From contig JAJFGF010000004.1 of the NCBI GenBank assembly GCA_021776245.1, positions 1 to 64,000 of the forward strand: a DNA stretch of 64,000 bases. Direction: 5' to 3'. A model generated the notes under the pieces. It had not been told where the DNA came from and ran no database searches. It saw nothing but the letters and a program-made list of their open reading frames with translations. Of the stretch, positions 44,912-53,738 are shown in pieces. Both the position numbers and the translations under genes were made by a program. This DNA is from Hyphococcus sp. (lineage in GTDB: Bacteria > Pseudomonadota > Alphaproteobacteria > Caulobacterales > Parvularculaceae). Each line of letters begins with the position of its first letter. Position 1 is the stretch's first letter.

Positions 44912-46321
44912 TCAAAACCGCGAATCGATTTTCGCCGCGCTATCCGTTTCCTCAAGCGCTGCTGGATCAATTCTCAGTTCGTCATCGCTGTCTTTGTCGC
45001 CGGACCCAATTCGGTTTCGTCCTCGCTTGGAGCGCCCACGCACGGCTTGCGCAGTAACCGGCGTTGCGATCATCCAGTGTTCTCCGTCCTCGCTCCACAA
45101 AGCGAGTCCCTGAGACTCCATGGCGATGATCAGTTTGCCTGAATCGCCATATGCGCGGATCAGGATTTCGGCGCCGCGCCGCGACATAGAGCGAACCTGA
45201 ACCGAACCAATCAACGGCGTTGAGACGAGTGCAGTACGGATTTTACCCCATTCGCCGATTGACTGAAAATAAGCGCTCGCCTCAAGAAGGGCGGCTTCGG
45301 TATGATCAATCAGTGTGCGCTGCTTCCAGGGTTTTGCATGTTTTGCAATTGCGGTTTCGATGGCCCCCTCGGCAAGCGTCGGAAAATTCCCTGAAGCCTG
45401 ATGGAACCAGGCTTCAGCGAGAACATCGCCGATTTTCGCCTGAATAAAGTCGTTGGTCGAAGGCCCTTGCTGGACCAGTCGATCGCTGGCGGACTCATCT
45501 ATGCCGATGACGCCAAGCTCATCGAGGCTTCCGATTTCACCGGACTCCCGAAACCCGTTGATCAGACGCACACGCAATCTGTCTTCGCCGTCGATCTGCT
45601 GAAGGAATGCATGCGCAACAATAACCTGGCTGACAGAATATCGGTCCGCGAGTATGTGCAACGCTTCCTGATTTAGCGCCAACGCCTGCCGCCCGCTGAT
45701 AGTTGCGGCGTCTTCCAGATCGCCAAGCGGCGCCGTCATTGGCGTCAATTCGTTATTATACGGACGCACTTTCCAGGCCGCCATCCAGGGGTTATTTTCT
45801 TCCCAGAGGTAGAGCCCGCTTCCGGTTTGTAGAACTGGTAAAACAAGCGCGGTTCTGGTCTGCGCTTCACTATAAGGAATCTGCGCATCCTTCAGAAGCT
45901 TGCGCACCGCCGCCGGCTTAAAACGATAGGTGATGAACGCCCGATAGGTGCTTGATGAACTTTTTTCATTATAGACTTCAAAGCCTGACTCAAGTTGTTC
46001 AAGCGCTGCGTCATCAAGAGCGATAACGCCACGGTCAAAGCTGATCTCGACGGATGCGGGTTCTCCCATCGCAAGACGCGGCAGGTAAACCCAGTCCTCC
46101 TCGACAGTGAGCCGGCGCAGCAATATGTCCATTGCCCGCCGCCGGCCCTGCGACTGGGCAGCATCTTTGGCTCTGGTTGCACTGTCCGCCTGGGCCTGCA
46201 CCGTCACGCGCGGCACAACAAACACATCCTCACCAAGCGCCATAGCCGGCGCGGCGCCAATGGCGCCCAACATAACCGCGGAAAAAACCATTGCCGCCAA
46301 CCGAAACATCATCAAAATCAT
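44912..46321 (-). CDS. DUF2066 domain-containing exported protein
   Basis: 469 residues from ATG 46321, where AGGGAA lies just upstream and the signal peptide MILMMFRLAAMVFSAVMLGAIGAAPAMA begins. The mature part starts EDVFVVPRVTVQAQADSATRAKDAAQSQGRRRAMDILLRRL, which is the DUF2066 opening, and continues with RAFITYRFKPAAVRKLLKD and LVLPVLQTGSGLYLWEENNPW. Function unknown. It is commonly followed by hdaA in alphaproteobacteria, as here. The C-terminus is basic then acidic (GRSKRGRNRIGSGDKD). It is divergent from purM. Confidence 0.85.
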   Translation of the reverse strand: MILMMFRLAAMVFSAVMLGAIGAAPAMALGEDVFVVPRVTVQAQADSATRAKDAAQSQGRRRAMDILLRRLTVEEDWVYLPRLAMGEPASVEISFDRGVIALDDAALEQLESGFEVYNEKSSSSTYRAFITYRFKPAAVRKLLKDAQIPYSEAQTRTALVLPVLQTGSGLYLWEENNPWMAAWKVRPYNNELTPMTAPLGDLEDAATISGRQALALNQEALHILADRYSVSQVIVAHAFLQQIDGEDRLRVRLINGFRESGEIGSLDELGVIGIDESASDRLVQQGPSTNDFIQAKIGDVLAEAWFHQASGNFPTLAEGAIETAIAKHAKPWKQRTLIDHTEAALLEASAYFQSIGEWGKIRTALVSTPLIGSVQVRSMSRRGAEILIRAYGDSGKLIIAMESQGLALWSEDGEHWMIATPVTAQAVRGRSKRGRNRIGSGDKDSDDELRIDPAALEETDSAAKIDSRF

Positions 46322-46455
46322 CCTATTCCCTGCGCTTGCCCGCAACGCCATCCTGGCGCCCGTTATAGCCATGCCCGGCGCCGGAAACGAGCCCATTTGA
46401 GCCGTCTGGACGCATTTAGTTGCGCGGGACGCCCGGCATTGGCTAGGACGGCGCC

Positions 46456-47460
46456 ATGAGTGACGCATATAAAAAATCAGGGGTCGATATTGACGCCGGC
46501 GACCGGCTTGTCAGCGCGATCGGGCCGATCGCAAAAGCGACGGCGCGACCGGGCGCAGACGCAGCGCTCGGCGGTTTTGGCGGGCTTTTCGATCTGAAGG
46601 CGGCAGGATTCAGCGACCCAATTCTTGTTTCGGGAACTGACGGCGTCGGCACCAAACTGAAAATTGCATTTGAGACCGGCAGACACGACACGATCGGTAT
46701 CGATCTTGTCGCCATGTGCGTCAACGACGTCTTAGCACAAGGCGCTGAGCCGCTGTTTTTCCTGGACTATTTTGCAACAGGTAAACTCAATGAGAAGGTT
46801 GCCGCAAGCGTCGTCGCGGGGATTGCCGATGGCTGCCGCCTGGCCGGCTGCGCCCTGGTCGGCGGCGAAACCGCAGAAATGCCCGGCATGTACCCGCCGG
46901 GAGAATATGATCTTGCTGGATTTTGCGTTGGCGCGGTTGAGCGCGAAAATATCCTGCCGCGCCCGATCGCTGCCGGCGATCAAATGATCGGCCTTGCTTC
47001 TTCCGGCGCCCATTCAAATGGCTATTCGCTGATCCGTAAAATTGCGGCGGAATGCGGCGCGGCGTTCGAAAATCCCGCGCCGTTTGATGCGGCGACAACG
47101 CTGGGCGGCGCATTGCTGGAGCCGACGCGCATCTATGTAAAATCGGTGTTGCCCCTGCTTACGGACCCGCAAATCAAGGCTTTCGCGCATATTACCGGCG
47201 GCGGTCTTGCTGATAATGTGCCGCGCGTCCTTGGCGACAATCTCGCGCCTAATTTCGATGACAATGCGTTAATGTTGCCGCCGCTTTTTCAATGGCTCCG
47301 CGATGCGGGCGCGCTCGGCAGCGCCGAGATGCGCCGCACTTTTAATTGCGGGATCGGCGGCGTTCTTGTCTGCGCGCCCGGCGCCGTTGACGCCAGCCTC
47401 GCCGCCCTATCGAAATGCGGCGAAACGGCGCGCGTCATTGGCGAGATCGTGGAGCAATAA
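46456..47460 (+). CDS. purM: Phosphoribosylformylglycinamidine cyclo-ligase (AIR synthetase)
   Basis: 334 residues. It makes aminoimidazole ribotide in purine synthesis. [35 protein letters not shown] is the ATP-binding signature, followed by [28 protein letters not shown] and [17 protein letters not shown] lies a few bases before the ATG. The stop is one base before the purN start, so the two are one operon. An opposing gene (DUF2066) begins about 130 bases upstream. Confidence 0.98.
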   Translation: MSDAYKKSGVDIDAGDRLVSAIGPIAKATARPGADAALGGFGGLFDLKAAGFSDPILVSGTDGVGTKLKIAFETGRHDTIGIDLVAMCVNDVLAQGAEPLFFLDYFATGKLNEKVAASVVAGIADGCRLAGCALVGGETAEMPGMYPPGEYDLAGFCVGAVERENILPRPIAAGDQMIGLASSGAHSNGYSLIRKIAAECGAAFENPAPFDAATTLGGALLEPTRIYVKSVLPLLTDPQIKAFAHITGGGLADNVPRVLGDNLAPNFDDNALMLPPLFQWLRDAGALGSAEMRRTFNCGIGGVLVCAPGAVDASLAALSKCGETARVIGEIVEQ

Positions 47461-47461
47461 A

Positions 47462-48115
47462 ATGGCGCGGGCAAAACTCGCTGTACTGATTTCCGGACGC
47501 GGCAGTAATCTTCAATCACTGATTGATGCGGCGGTCGATGCCGGCTTTCCGGCTGAAGTCTCTCTTGTGATTTCAAACCGGCCAAAAGCCGAAGGCCTTA
47601 AACACGCGACCAAAGCTGGCATCCACCAGCTCGTCATCGACCATAAGGATTTTCAAACCCGTGAAGATTTTGACGATGCGCTTAATGACGCGCTGCGCGC
47701 GACCAAAGTCGATTATGTCTGTCTTGCCGGCTTTATGCGTATGCTTACACCGAAATTCGTCAATGACTGGCGCGGCAGGCTGATTAATATTCACCCGTCC
47801 TTATTGCCCGCATTTAAGGGCCTGCATGTCCATGAAAGGATGATCGACGCCGGTATCAAAATCGCCGGCTGCAGCGTTCATTTCGTTTCAGCGGAAGTCG
47901 ACGCCGGACCGATCATCGGACAAGCGGCGGTGCCGGTCTTGCCGGGCGACGACGCAGACACGCTGGCCGCCCGCATACTTGAACAGGAACACAAGCTTTA
48001 TCCCGCCTGTGTCAAACTGATTGCAGAAAACAAGGCGCGGCTTTCGGGCGCCGTTGTGCCGTTCGATTCAAGCATTACCGCAGCCGGCGCCCTCTCCAAC
48101 CCACCGGGCGTGTAG
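47462..48115 (+). CDS. purN: Phosphoribosylglycinamide formyltransferase
   Basis: 217 residues from the ATG at 47462, one base after the purM stop; the track start at 47303 lies inside purM. ISGRGSNLQSLIDA opens the protein, and the catalytic region INIHPSLLPAFKGLH...AGCSVHFV..DAGPII holds the conserved Asn/His/Asp. It transfers a formyl group from formyl-tetrahydrofolate to GAR. The order purM-purN is conserved in proteobacteria. Confidence 0.97.
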   Translation: MARAKLAVLISGRGSNLQSLIDAAVDAGFPAEVSLVISNRPKAEGLKHATKAGIHQLVIDHKDFQTREDFDDALNDALRATKVDYVCLAGFMRMLTPKFVNDWRGRLINIHPSLLPAFKGLHVHERMIDAGIKIAGCSVHFVSAEVDAGPIIGQAAVPVLPGDDADTLAARILEQEHKLYPACVKLIAENKARLSGAVVPFDSSITAAGALSNPPGV

Positions 48116-48116
48116 G

Positions 48117-48866
48117 CTATACAACTTCCTGATCCAGCCGTGCGAAAAACTCCTGCACCCGCTTGGCGTTGGCGCCAAGATCAGATGCGCCGACGCGCGA
48201 TTTTGACCGCACATCGATACGCGTCATTGAGCCTTCCGGCGTCAATCGAACGATAAAATCGTCAACAAAGCCAAACCAGGTCGACGTGTAGGTTGCTTCC
48301 ACCACCCACCCCGCCTCGGTTGGCCCTTCGCTCAAGATTTCCATTTTCATATCGAGCACAATTTTGCGTACCGTTTCGGCCGTTTCATCAACGCCGCCAT
48401 TGACGCTTTTCGGTTTGATGTCCGGAAAGGCAGCTTGCTGCGCCTCAGCTGTTGTCAACTCTGAGCGCGGCGCCGGTTCCGCGCCGACATAGGCTGCGGG
48501 ATTTTTCCGTGGCAGATCAGCGGCTGTGATAATTTGGGGTGGGTTTTCAAAATCCGTCGTAATGTCGTGAATGAACGGATTGGCATCGACAAGCTCTTTC
48601 ATTTTCAGCGGGACCATTCCCGCCCCGCCTGCAGCAATCGCGGCGAAAAGCGCCAGCGGCGCCAGGCCACGGGCCTTGATAAGCGCTGCGACAAAACCAA
48701 GCGCTGCGGCGCCCGATGCAATCAGCACTGGCAATGCAGCGTCGCGAATGATCGTTAGCCCCGTCCCATATTCCCAATAGCCGTAACGGGTCCCCGGCCC
48801 TGCAACAGCAATTGCCAACGCCAATCCAAGCGCCGCCAGCGACACAAGTACAATACCTAATTTCAT
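48117..48866 (-). CDS. DUF1499 family membrane protein
   Basis: 249 residues from ATG 48866, which has GGGGCGGA upstream; the track start at 49169 overlaps the opposite gene. Three hydrophobic N-terminal segments (LGIVLVSLAALGLALAIAVA, ALPVLIASGAAALGFVAAL, ALFAAIAAGGAGMV) precede a DUF1499 domain with TTDFENPP and EATYTSTWFGFVDDFIVRL..GSMTRIDVRSKSRVGASDLGANAKRV. This family is uncharacterised and widespread. Convergent with purN. Confidence 0.85.
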   Translation of the reverse strand: MKLGIVLVSLAALGLALAIAVAGPGTRYGYWEYGTGLTIIRDAALPVLIASGAAALGFVAALIKARGLAPLALFAAIAAGGAGMVPLKMKELVDANPFIHDITTDFENPPQIITAADLPRKNPAAYVGAEPAPRSELTTAEAQQAAFPDIKPKSVNGGVDETAETVRKIVLDMKMEILSEGPTEAGWVVEATYTSTWFGFVDDFIVRLTPEGSMTRIDVRSKSRVGASDLGANAKRVQEFFARLDQEVV

Positions 48867-49002
48867 TTCCGCCCCACGGATTTGCAAGCTTGTGAGCACA
48901 TAACATACAAATAGGCCCAAATGCACCTGTCGAGGCGGCTGATTTTTGGTTGAATAACCGGCGCAATAGCCCATTTCTTGGTGAGCAATCAGAGGGTGCC
49001 CT

Positions 49003-49320
49003 ATGAGCAGGCCTGTTACGGTCACTATTTCCCATGATCTCGGAAAGGACGAAGCGCGCCGCCGCGTGCGCGACGGATTCGACAAGCTGAAAGCCCAGAT
49101 GACCGGCGGCATGATGTTTAAATTTGCTGAAGACTGGACTGATGACGATACATTGACCTTTAACGCCAAAGGGCTTGGTCAGAATATTACGGGGCAGATC
49201 GATATTTTCCCCCAGCATGTCCGCATCGAAGTGACCTTGCCGGGCCTGTTGGCGACGATTGCCGAAACCATCACCGGCAAAGTCGAACAGCAGGGCAAAT
49301 TGCTGCTCGAAAAAAAATAA
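49003..49320 (+). CDS. Polyhydroxyalkanoate-system family protein
   Basis: 105 residues. The sequence ISHDLGKDEARRRVRDGFDKLKAQ followed by WTDDDTLTFNAKGLGQNITGQIDIFPQHVRIEVTLP fits the PHA_gran_rgn family (PF09650-type) of granule-associated or regulatory proteins. A KVEQQGKLLLEKK end is also typical. Function is inferred from family only; no phaC is in the window. Divergent from the DUF1499 gene. An intrinsic terminator follows. Confidence 0.8.
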   Translation: MSRPVTVTISHDLGKDEARRRVRDGFDKLKAQMTGGMMFKFAEDWTDDDTLTFNAKGLGQNITGQIDIFPQHVRIEVTLPGLLATIAETITGKVEQQGKLLLEKK

Positions 49321-49346
49321 TTTTGAGGAATTAGTATTTCGCAAAA

Positions 49347-49372
49347 ATTGAGGCGGCTTTCGCCGCCTCAAT
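49347..49372 (+). terminator. Intrinsic terminator after the PHA-system gene
   Basis: ATTGAGGCGGC (49347-49357) pairs with GCCGCCTCAAT (49362-49372) over a TTTC loop. A T-rich tail (TCATTTATT) follows. Confidence 0.7.
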
Positions 49373-49443
49373 TCATTTATTGCCTCTCGAATGATGATGC
49401 AAATTTGGCGGCGACTTCAATTTGACGTCGACAGCCGGCTTAC

Positions 49444-51690
49444 TCAATCATCATCATCATCGTCATCGTCATCATCGTCATCATCGTCATCATCGTCATC
49501 ATCGTCATCATCGAGAAATTCATCCAACGCAGCGACGGCGTCAATGAAGCCGAACCCCGAGTCGAAGTCGAATCCGTCCGGACCAACTTCGTCAAAGGTT
49601 GCAATCGTTGCGCCCGTGCCGTTGCTGGCCCGGATATTCATATCCTGCGCAGTTGAACGCATGACGTCATAAATGTCCGCAGGTTCCGTGCGATCGCAAG
49701 GGCCAAGAAGCCACCCTTTTGCAATCTTGGAGGCTACCTTGCCAGGTTGAACATTGCCGTCATCGCCATCTTCACGGCCCTCGTCATCATCGTCAGGCTT
49801 GCACATCCTGAACTTGATGTCGCCGTTATTTTTAACGCGGATGATCTCCGATCCTTCAGCATCAATCATCAATGCCGCCACAGTAGCGGCATGGGGCGCC
49901 GCAGCTGACGTACCGAAGAAGTTCGGGAACTCCCCCGGTTCACCGGTTTGGAATACACCATCCCCATCATCATCGTCGCGGCTCGTATCATTGAAGAAGA
50001 ACGATGTGTTCGTACCATCCGGACCGGTCAGGCCAGGCTTGAGACGAACTTCAGGCGTCGCTAGGCGGTTGCCAGCGATGTCGAAGAAGATCGGCGTGCC
50101 GCCAGCTGATGAGAAATCGTTCAAACAAGCTGGCACGCACCCCGGCTCACCTGCTTGTCCGCGGAGGTCCAGCGTATTTGGATCGCCGATGAACTCTTCG
50201 GTGAAATAAAATGCCGCAGCACCGACGCCTTCAGCGCCAGCGGCATTGTTATGACCAAAGCCGGACGGCGCATCGATAGCATATTCACTGGCGGCTATCC
50301 CGCCGCCGAATACTACATACTTAACAAAACCAGGCGCTGGGCCGGATTCTGTTAGAAAACCGAGTTGTACCTGCGCCGCGCCGCCGGTAAAATCGACAAG
50401 CGAGACAAGCTCGATTGCGTCACCGCCATTGCCGCCATCAATCGGGATGCCGCCGTCGGTAAACTGGAATTGGCAAAGCCCGTTTGCCGGAAACACGAAA
50501 GGTCCGCCGCCGGGGAAGCAATCCGCCACCCGTACGCCAGCGGCGTCAAACATGACAACGTCAACATCGGTCTGCGCGCCTGCGCCGCCGGAAACAGAAA
50601 AGTTTGGACTGTCCCACTGGAATGTCAGATTTGTTTGTACGGCGCCATTGAAAGTAACCGTCTTCAACAAATCAACACCGGGGCCTGCGTCAAAATCATG
50701 CCAGGTACCTGTTGTCGTATCAATCGTGGCTGCGACAGGGCGGTAGTCAGCTTCAAATGCGTCACGCGCCCGGTTGCCGTTTGACGAATAGTAAGGAACG
50801 CCAAGACGGGCGACCTCGTCAGCCGCCTGGGCGATGATGCCGTCCTGGAACATTGGTTCGGTGAAATATATCACGTCATCAACGATGACATCTGCTCCGG
50901 CGTGAGCCAGCTCGATAATGCCTTGCGCAAAATCTGCCTGACCGTTGAACGCCGTGTGGAACGCAATCTGGGCGCCCGGCACAACGTCATGGATCAGCTG
51001 CGCCATGCCGCGGCCTTCATCGGTACAACCTGTCGTGATATCTGAAAGGATGATGACATTCGGCGGAATGTCGTTATTTGCCGCGTCCTCGGCTGGGGTC
51101 GTGTAAGGCCCGCCCGCGAGGGCGCCTGCACCCGGATCGCACGCAAAACTGTCTGACAACACGCCAATCGTCAGGCCGGTTCCGTCAAATCCGAGATTGG
51201 CGCGCACCGCGTCTGTGCGCATGGAACGATCACCTTGCGAGTCCACAAGTCCGACATTCGTTTCACGAAAACTCGGCTGCGCAAACGCTAAATAACCACT
51301 GGCGGCCAAATCTCCCAACCTGTCAGCTGGAAATTGGGTCGAAACAACACGGCCATATGTCGTGACATTTTTCCCGCCAAGCGATTCGATTGTCACCGCG
51401 AGGTCGCTGGCGGCGCCGGAGGCAACTGCGTCAAGCGTCACATAACCGTCTGCAGAAACATCAGCCAGCTTTAATGCATTATTCGGCCCCGCCTTACCCA
51501 TCGACTCTGCCCTTGCCCGTAAGCTTTTTCGGGCGACGGTCTGCTCCGTTGTTGCAGATTCACTCTGGTTATATACTTGCTCCAGCGCTCCGCCGAGCTT
51601 TTTCATGTATCCTTTGTCTGCAAGTGCAGATCCTGTTTGCGCCGCCAGCACAGTACAAGCTGCTATACCAGCCGTCAGAATATTTTTCAT
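49444..51690 (-). CDS. Exported subtilase-like serine peptidase with polyaspartate tail
   Basis: 748 residues from ATG 51690, preceded by GAGGAGGTTACCTGG, a strong ribosome site; the ATG at 51714 lies in the same leader. A signal peptide (MKNILTAGIAACTVLAAQTGSALA) is present. The S8-like fold shows a catalytic Asp in TIGVLSDSF (~180) and the Ser motif FFGTSAAAPHAATVAAL. The His motif (normally HGT) reads DEGRGMAQLIHD (~225), so a Glu stands where His is expected. The protein ends in an acidic linker (PDDDDEGREDGDDGN) and 22 consecutive Asp codons. It may bind cations such as calcium. It probably acts outside the cytoplasm. Confidence 0.8.
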   Translation of the reverse strand: MKNILTAGIAACTVLAAQTGSALADKGYMKKLGGALEQVYNQSESATTEQTVARKSLRARAESMGKAGPNNALKLADVSADGYVTLDAVASGAASDLAVTIESLGGKNVTTYGRVVSTQFPADRLGDLAASGYLAFAQPSFRETNVGLVDSQGDRSMRTDAVRANLGFDGTGLTIGVLSDSFACDPGAGALAGGPYTTPAEDAANNDIPPNVIILSDITTGCTDEGRGMAQLIHDVVPGAQIAFHTAFNGQADFAQGIIELAHAGADVIVDDVIYFTEPMFQDGIIAQAADEVARLGVPYYSSNGNRARDAFEADYRPVAATIDTTTGTWHDFDAGPGVDLLKTVTFNGAVQTNLTFQWDSPNFSVSGGAGAQTDVDVVMFDAAGVRVADCFPGGGPFVFPANGLCQFQFTDGGIPIDGGNGGDAIELVSLVDFTGGAAQVQLGFLTESGPAPGFVKYVVFGGGIAASEYAIDAPSGFGHNNAAGAEGVGAAAFYFTEEFIGDPNTLDLRGQAGEPGCVPACLNDFSSAGGTPIFFDIAGNRLATPEVRLKPGLTGPDGTNTSFFFNDTSRDDDDGDGVFQTGEPGEFPNFFGTSAAAPHAATVAALMIDAEGSEIIRVKNNGDIKFRMCKPDDDDEGREDGDDGNVQPGKVASKIAKGWLLGPCDRTEPADIYDVMRSTAQDMNIRASNGTGATIATFDEVGPDGFDFDSGFGFIDAVAALDEFLDDDDDDDDDDDDDDDDDDDDDD
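49447..49512 (-). repeat. Aspartate codon repeat at the subtilase C-terminus
   Basis: 22 successive GAT/GAC codons follow the pattern GAT-GAT-GAC for most of their length, a 9-base periodicity. They end directly at the stop codon. Slippage would change tail length in whole codons. Confidence 0.9.
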
Positions 51691-52361
51691 CCAGGTAACC
51701 TCCTCCATTTTCACAACAATGACTTACCGTAGCAATCGGGAATGCACCGAGCCTGCTTCAAGGATAGAAAATACGTTACTGAATCCATAAGCGAAAATTG
51801 GCGTAACACTAAGCAAGTGTCGTCAATTAATATTCGTCGTCCGGTCCACAACCCCATAATCAAAACACATACACTTGTCGCGTTCAAAAAGCGAATGATA
51901 AAGAATGGGCAATCGCAAGTATTGATCTTCCGGTATTTAAATTCTCGCAATGGGTAAGAAGAAATTTTTGTTGCGGCGCTAACTTGCTAGCGGTTGCGTC
52001 TACACAATATTATTTTGAAATTGATCGATGTAGGTACAATGCGCATAATGCATATTTTCAATCTCATTTTTATGTCTGCGCCAGAAAATATCGTGCGGGT
52101 GGCAAAAAATTGCGTATTCAGCAAACTGCCTGCAATGAATGGCTCCGCACACACAAATGAACATTGCCAATCGCTGCACAAGGTCGAGCAAAAAATCTGC
52201 CCTGACGGGATCGCCGCTCATATGGGCGGAGACGGTTACATGGGCGAAATCTCAGCTGTGCAGCATCCAAAAACACCGTGCCGTATACGAGGCGTCGCCG
52301 CGAAATCACGCGGGCGCCCAAAGATATCGAGACAGCCAACTGACTGCGCGCCTAGCGCTCC
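51691..52361. other. AT-rich intergenic region between two exported hydrolase genes
   Basis: About 670 bases. I find no ORF with a recognisable protein or a good ribosome site. The first ~25 bases are the subtilase ribosome site and leader, and promoters for that gene must lie here. The region is AT-richer than its surroundings. No tRNA or repeat was seen. Confidence 0.4.
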
Positions 52362-53738
52362 CTACTCGCCGCCCATCAATTCAATCACGCCCGCGGTCAT
52401 TGCCTGAACGCCAGTCTTTAAGGTCGGTTCCGGGATTGGCGCAAAAAATGGCGAATGATTTCCAGGCGGCGCCGACGCCTTGCCGTCGCGGGCTGCCTTC
52501 ATGGCGGCGGGATCATTGCCCCCGGTCCAGAAGATCAGCGTTGGAATATTATCGCTGGTCCGGGCAAAACGGCTGAAATCTTCGCCGCCCATGCTTGGCG
52601 GGCGTTCATAGACCCGCTCCGTGCCAATGCTTGCAGCGACCGCTCCCATGACGCGTGCGGTGAGGTCCGGGTCATTATAAGTCGATGGCGTATAATCGCT
52701 CTCAATGACGACGTCGGGCATCATGTTATCCGGCAACCCGGCCGAGCGCGCCTGCGCCTCGGCAATGCGACGAATGCCAGCAAGCAGTTTTTCGCGCACA
52801 TCGTCTTTATAGGACCGCACGGTAATTTGAAGATGCGCCGCGTCGGGAATGATGTTGTGCTTATAACCCGACTGGAAAGCGCCGACGGTGACAACGCCGG
52901 AATCAAGCGGATCCAATTCCCGCGAGACGAGCGTTTGAAGCGCATTGATGATTTGCGCGCCAATCACAATCGGGTCCTTGCCAAATTGCGGCGCCGATCC
53001 ATGGGTTCCAACGCCTTTGATGTAAATGTCGACACTGTCGACATTCGCAAGCGCGTAGCCGGATGTATAAGTAACATCGCCTGCAGAATCCCATCCAGAT
53101 GTATGGGTTGCCAGCACATAATCGGGCTTTGGGAATTTCGCATACAGATTGTCCTCAAGCATCGCGAGCGCGCCGAGACCAACTTCTTCTGCCGGCTGAC
53201 CAATGAGAACAAGCGTGCCGGACCACTGATCTTTCATTGCAACTAGACGCCGCGCAGTTCCGATCAGCATCGCCATATGGCTGTCATGGGCGCAGGCATG
53301 CATGACCGGCGCTTCCTGTCCGCTGTAATCCGTGCTGATCTTGGTTGACGCATAGGAGAGACCGGTTCTTTCCTCCAGCGGCAAGGCGTCCATATCGGCG
53401 CGGATCATCACGATTGGCCCGGCGCCATTTTCCATGACCGCCGCTAGCCCATAGCCGCCGACGCCCTCATAAACCTTGCCCGCATCCGCCTTGGCTTTTG
53501 CTTTCGTCCATTTGTCGCCGAGGCCGGTTGTCACGGTAAAGCCGAGCGCTTCGAGCTCCGTCGCCATACGCGCGGCGCTTTCGCTTTCTTTAAACGACAA
53601 TTCAGGATTGGCGTGGAAATGTTTGTATAGGTCGAAGACATACTCATAATCGGCGGCGACAGCATCACTGAGGTCGTCAGCCTGAGCGGCGTTAGCGAAC
53701 GCCAAAGATATAGCGGCGGCGGATAGAATTTTTTTCAT
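52362..53738 (-). CDS. Exported M20 family amidohydrolase/carboxypeptidase
   Basis: 458 residues. A signal peptide (MKKILSAAAISLAFANAAQA) is followed by the amidohydrolase-type M20 fold: HANPELSFKE, GVGGYGLAAVMENGAGPIVMIRADMDALPLEE, MHACAHDSHMAMLIGTARRL and GQPAEEVGLGALAML. The metal ligands are Asp, His and Glu in these motifs. It probably cleaves N-acyl amino acids or aminoacyl amides in the periplasm. Its start overlaps the stop of the upstream amidohydrolase gene (4 bases). Confidence 0.92.
   Translation of the reverse strand: MKKILSAAAISLAFANAAQADDLSDAVAADYEYVFDLYKHFHANPELSFKESESAARMATELEALGFTVTTGLGDKWTKAKAKADAGKVYEGVGGYGLAAVMENGAGPIVMIRADMDALPLEERTGLSYASTKISTDYSGQEAPVMHACAHDSHMAMLIGTARRLVAMKDQWSGTLVLIGQPAEEVGLGALAMLEDNLYAKFPKPDYVLATHTSGWDSAGDVTYTSGYALANVDSVDIYIKGVGTHGSAPQFGKDPIVIGAQIINALQTLVSRELDPLDSGVVTVGAFQSGYKHNIIPDAAHLQITVRSYKDDVREKLLAGIRRIAEAQARSAGLPDNMMPDVVIESDYTPSTYNDPDLTARVMGAVAASIGTERVYERPPSMGGEDFSRFARTSDNIPTLIFWTGGNDPAAMKAARDGKASAPPGNHSPFFAPIPEPTLKTGVQAMTAGVIELMGGE

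Noticed and set aside
51691-52361. Several 60-140 residue ORFs in the AT-rich gap
   Set aside because: They overlap one another on both strands, with no recognisable protein and no good ribosome sites.
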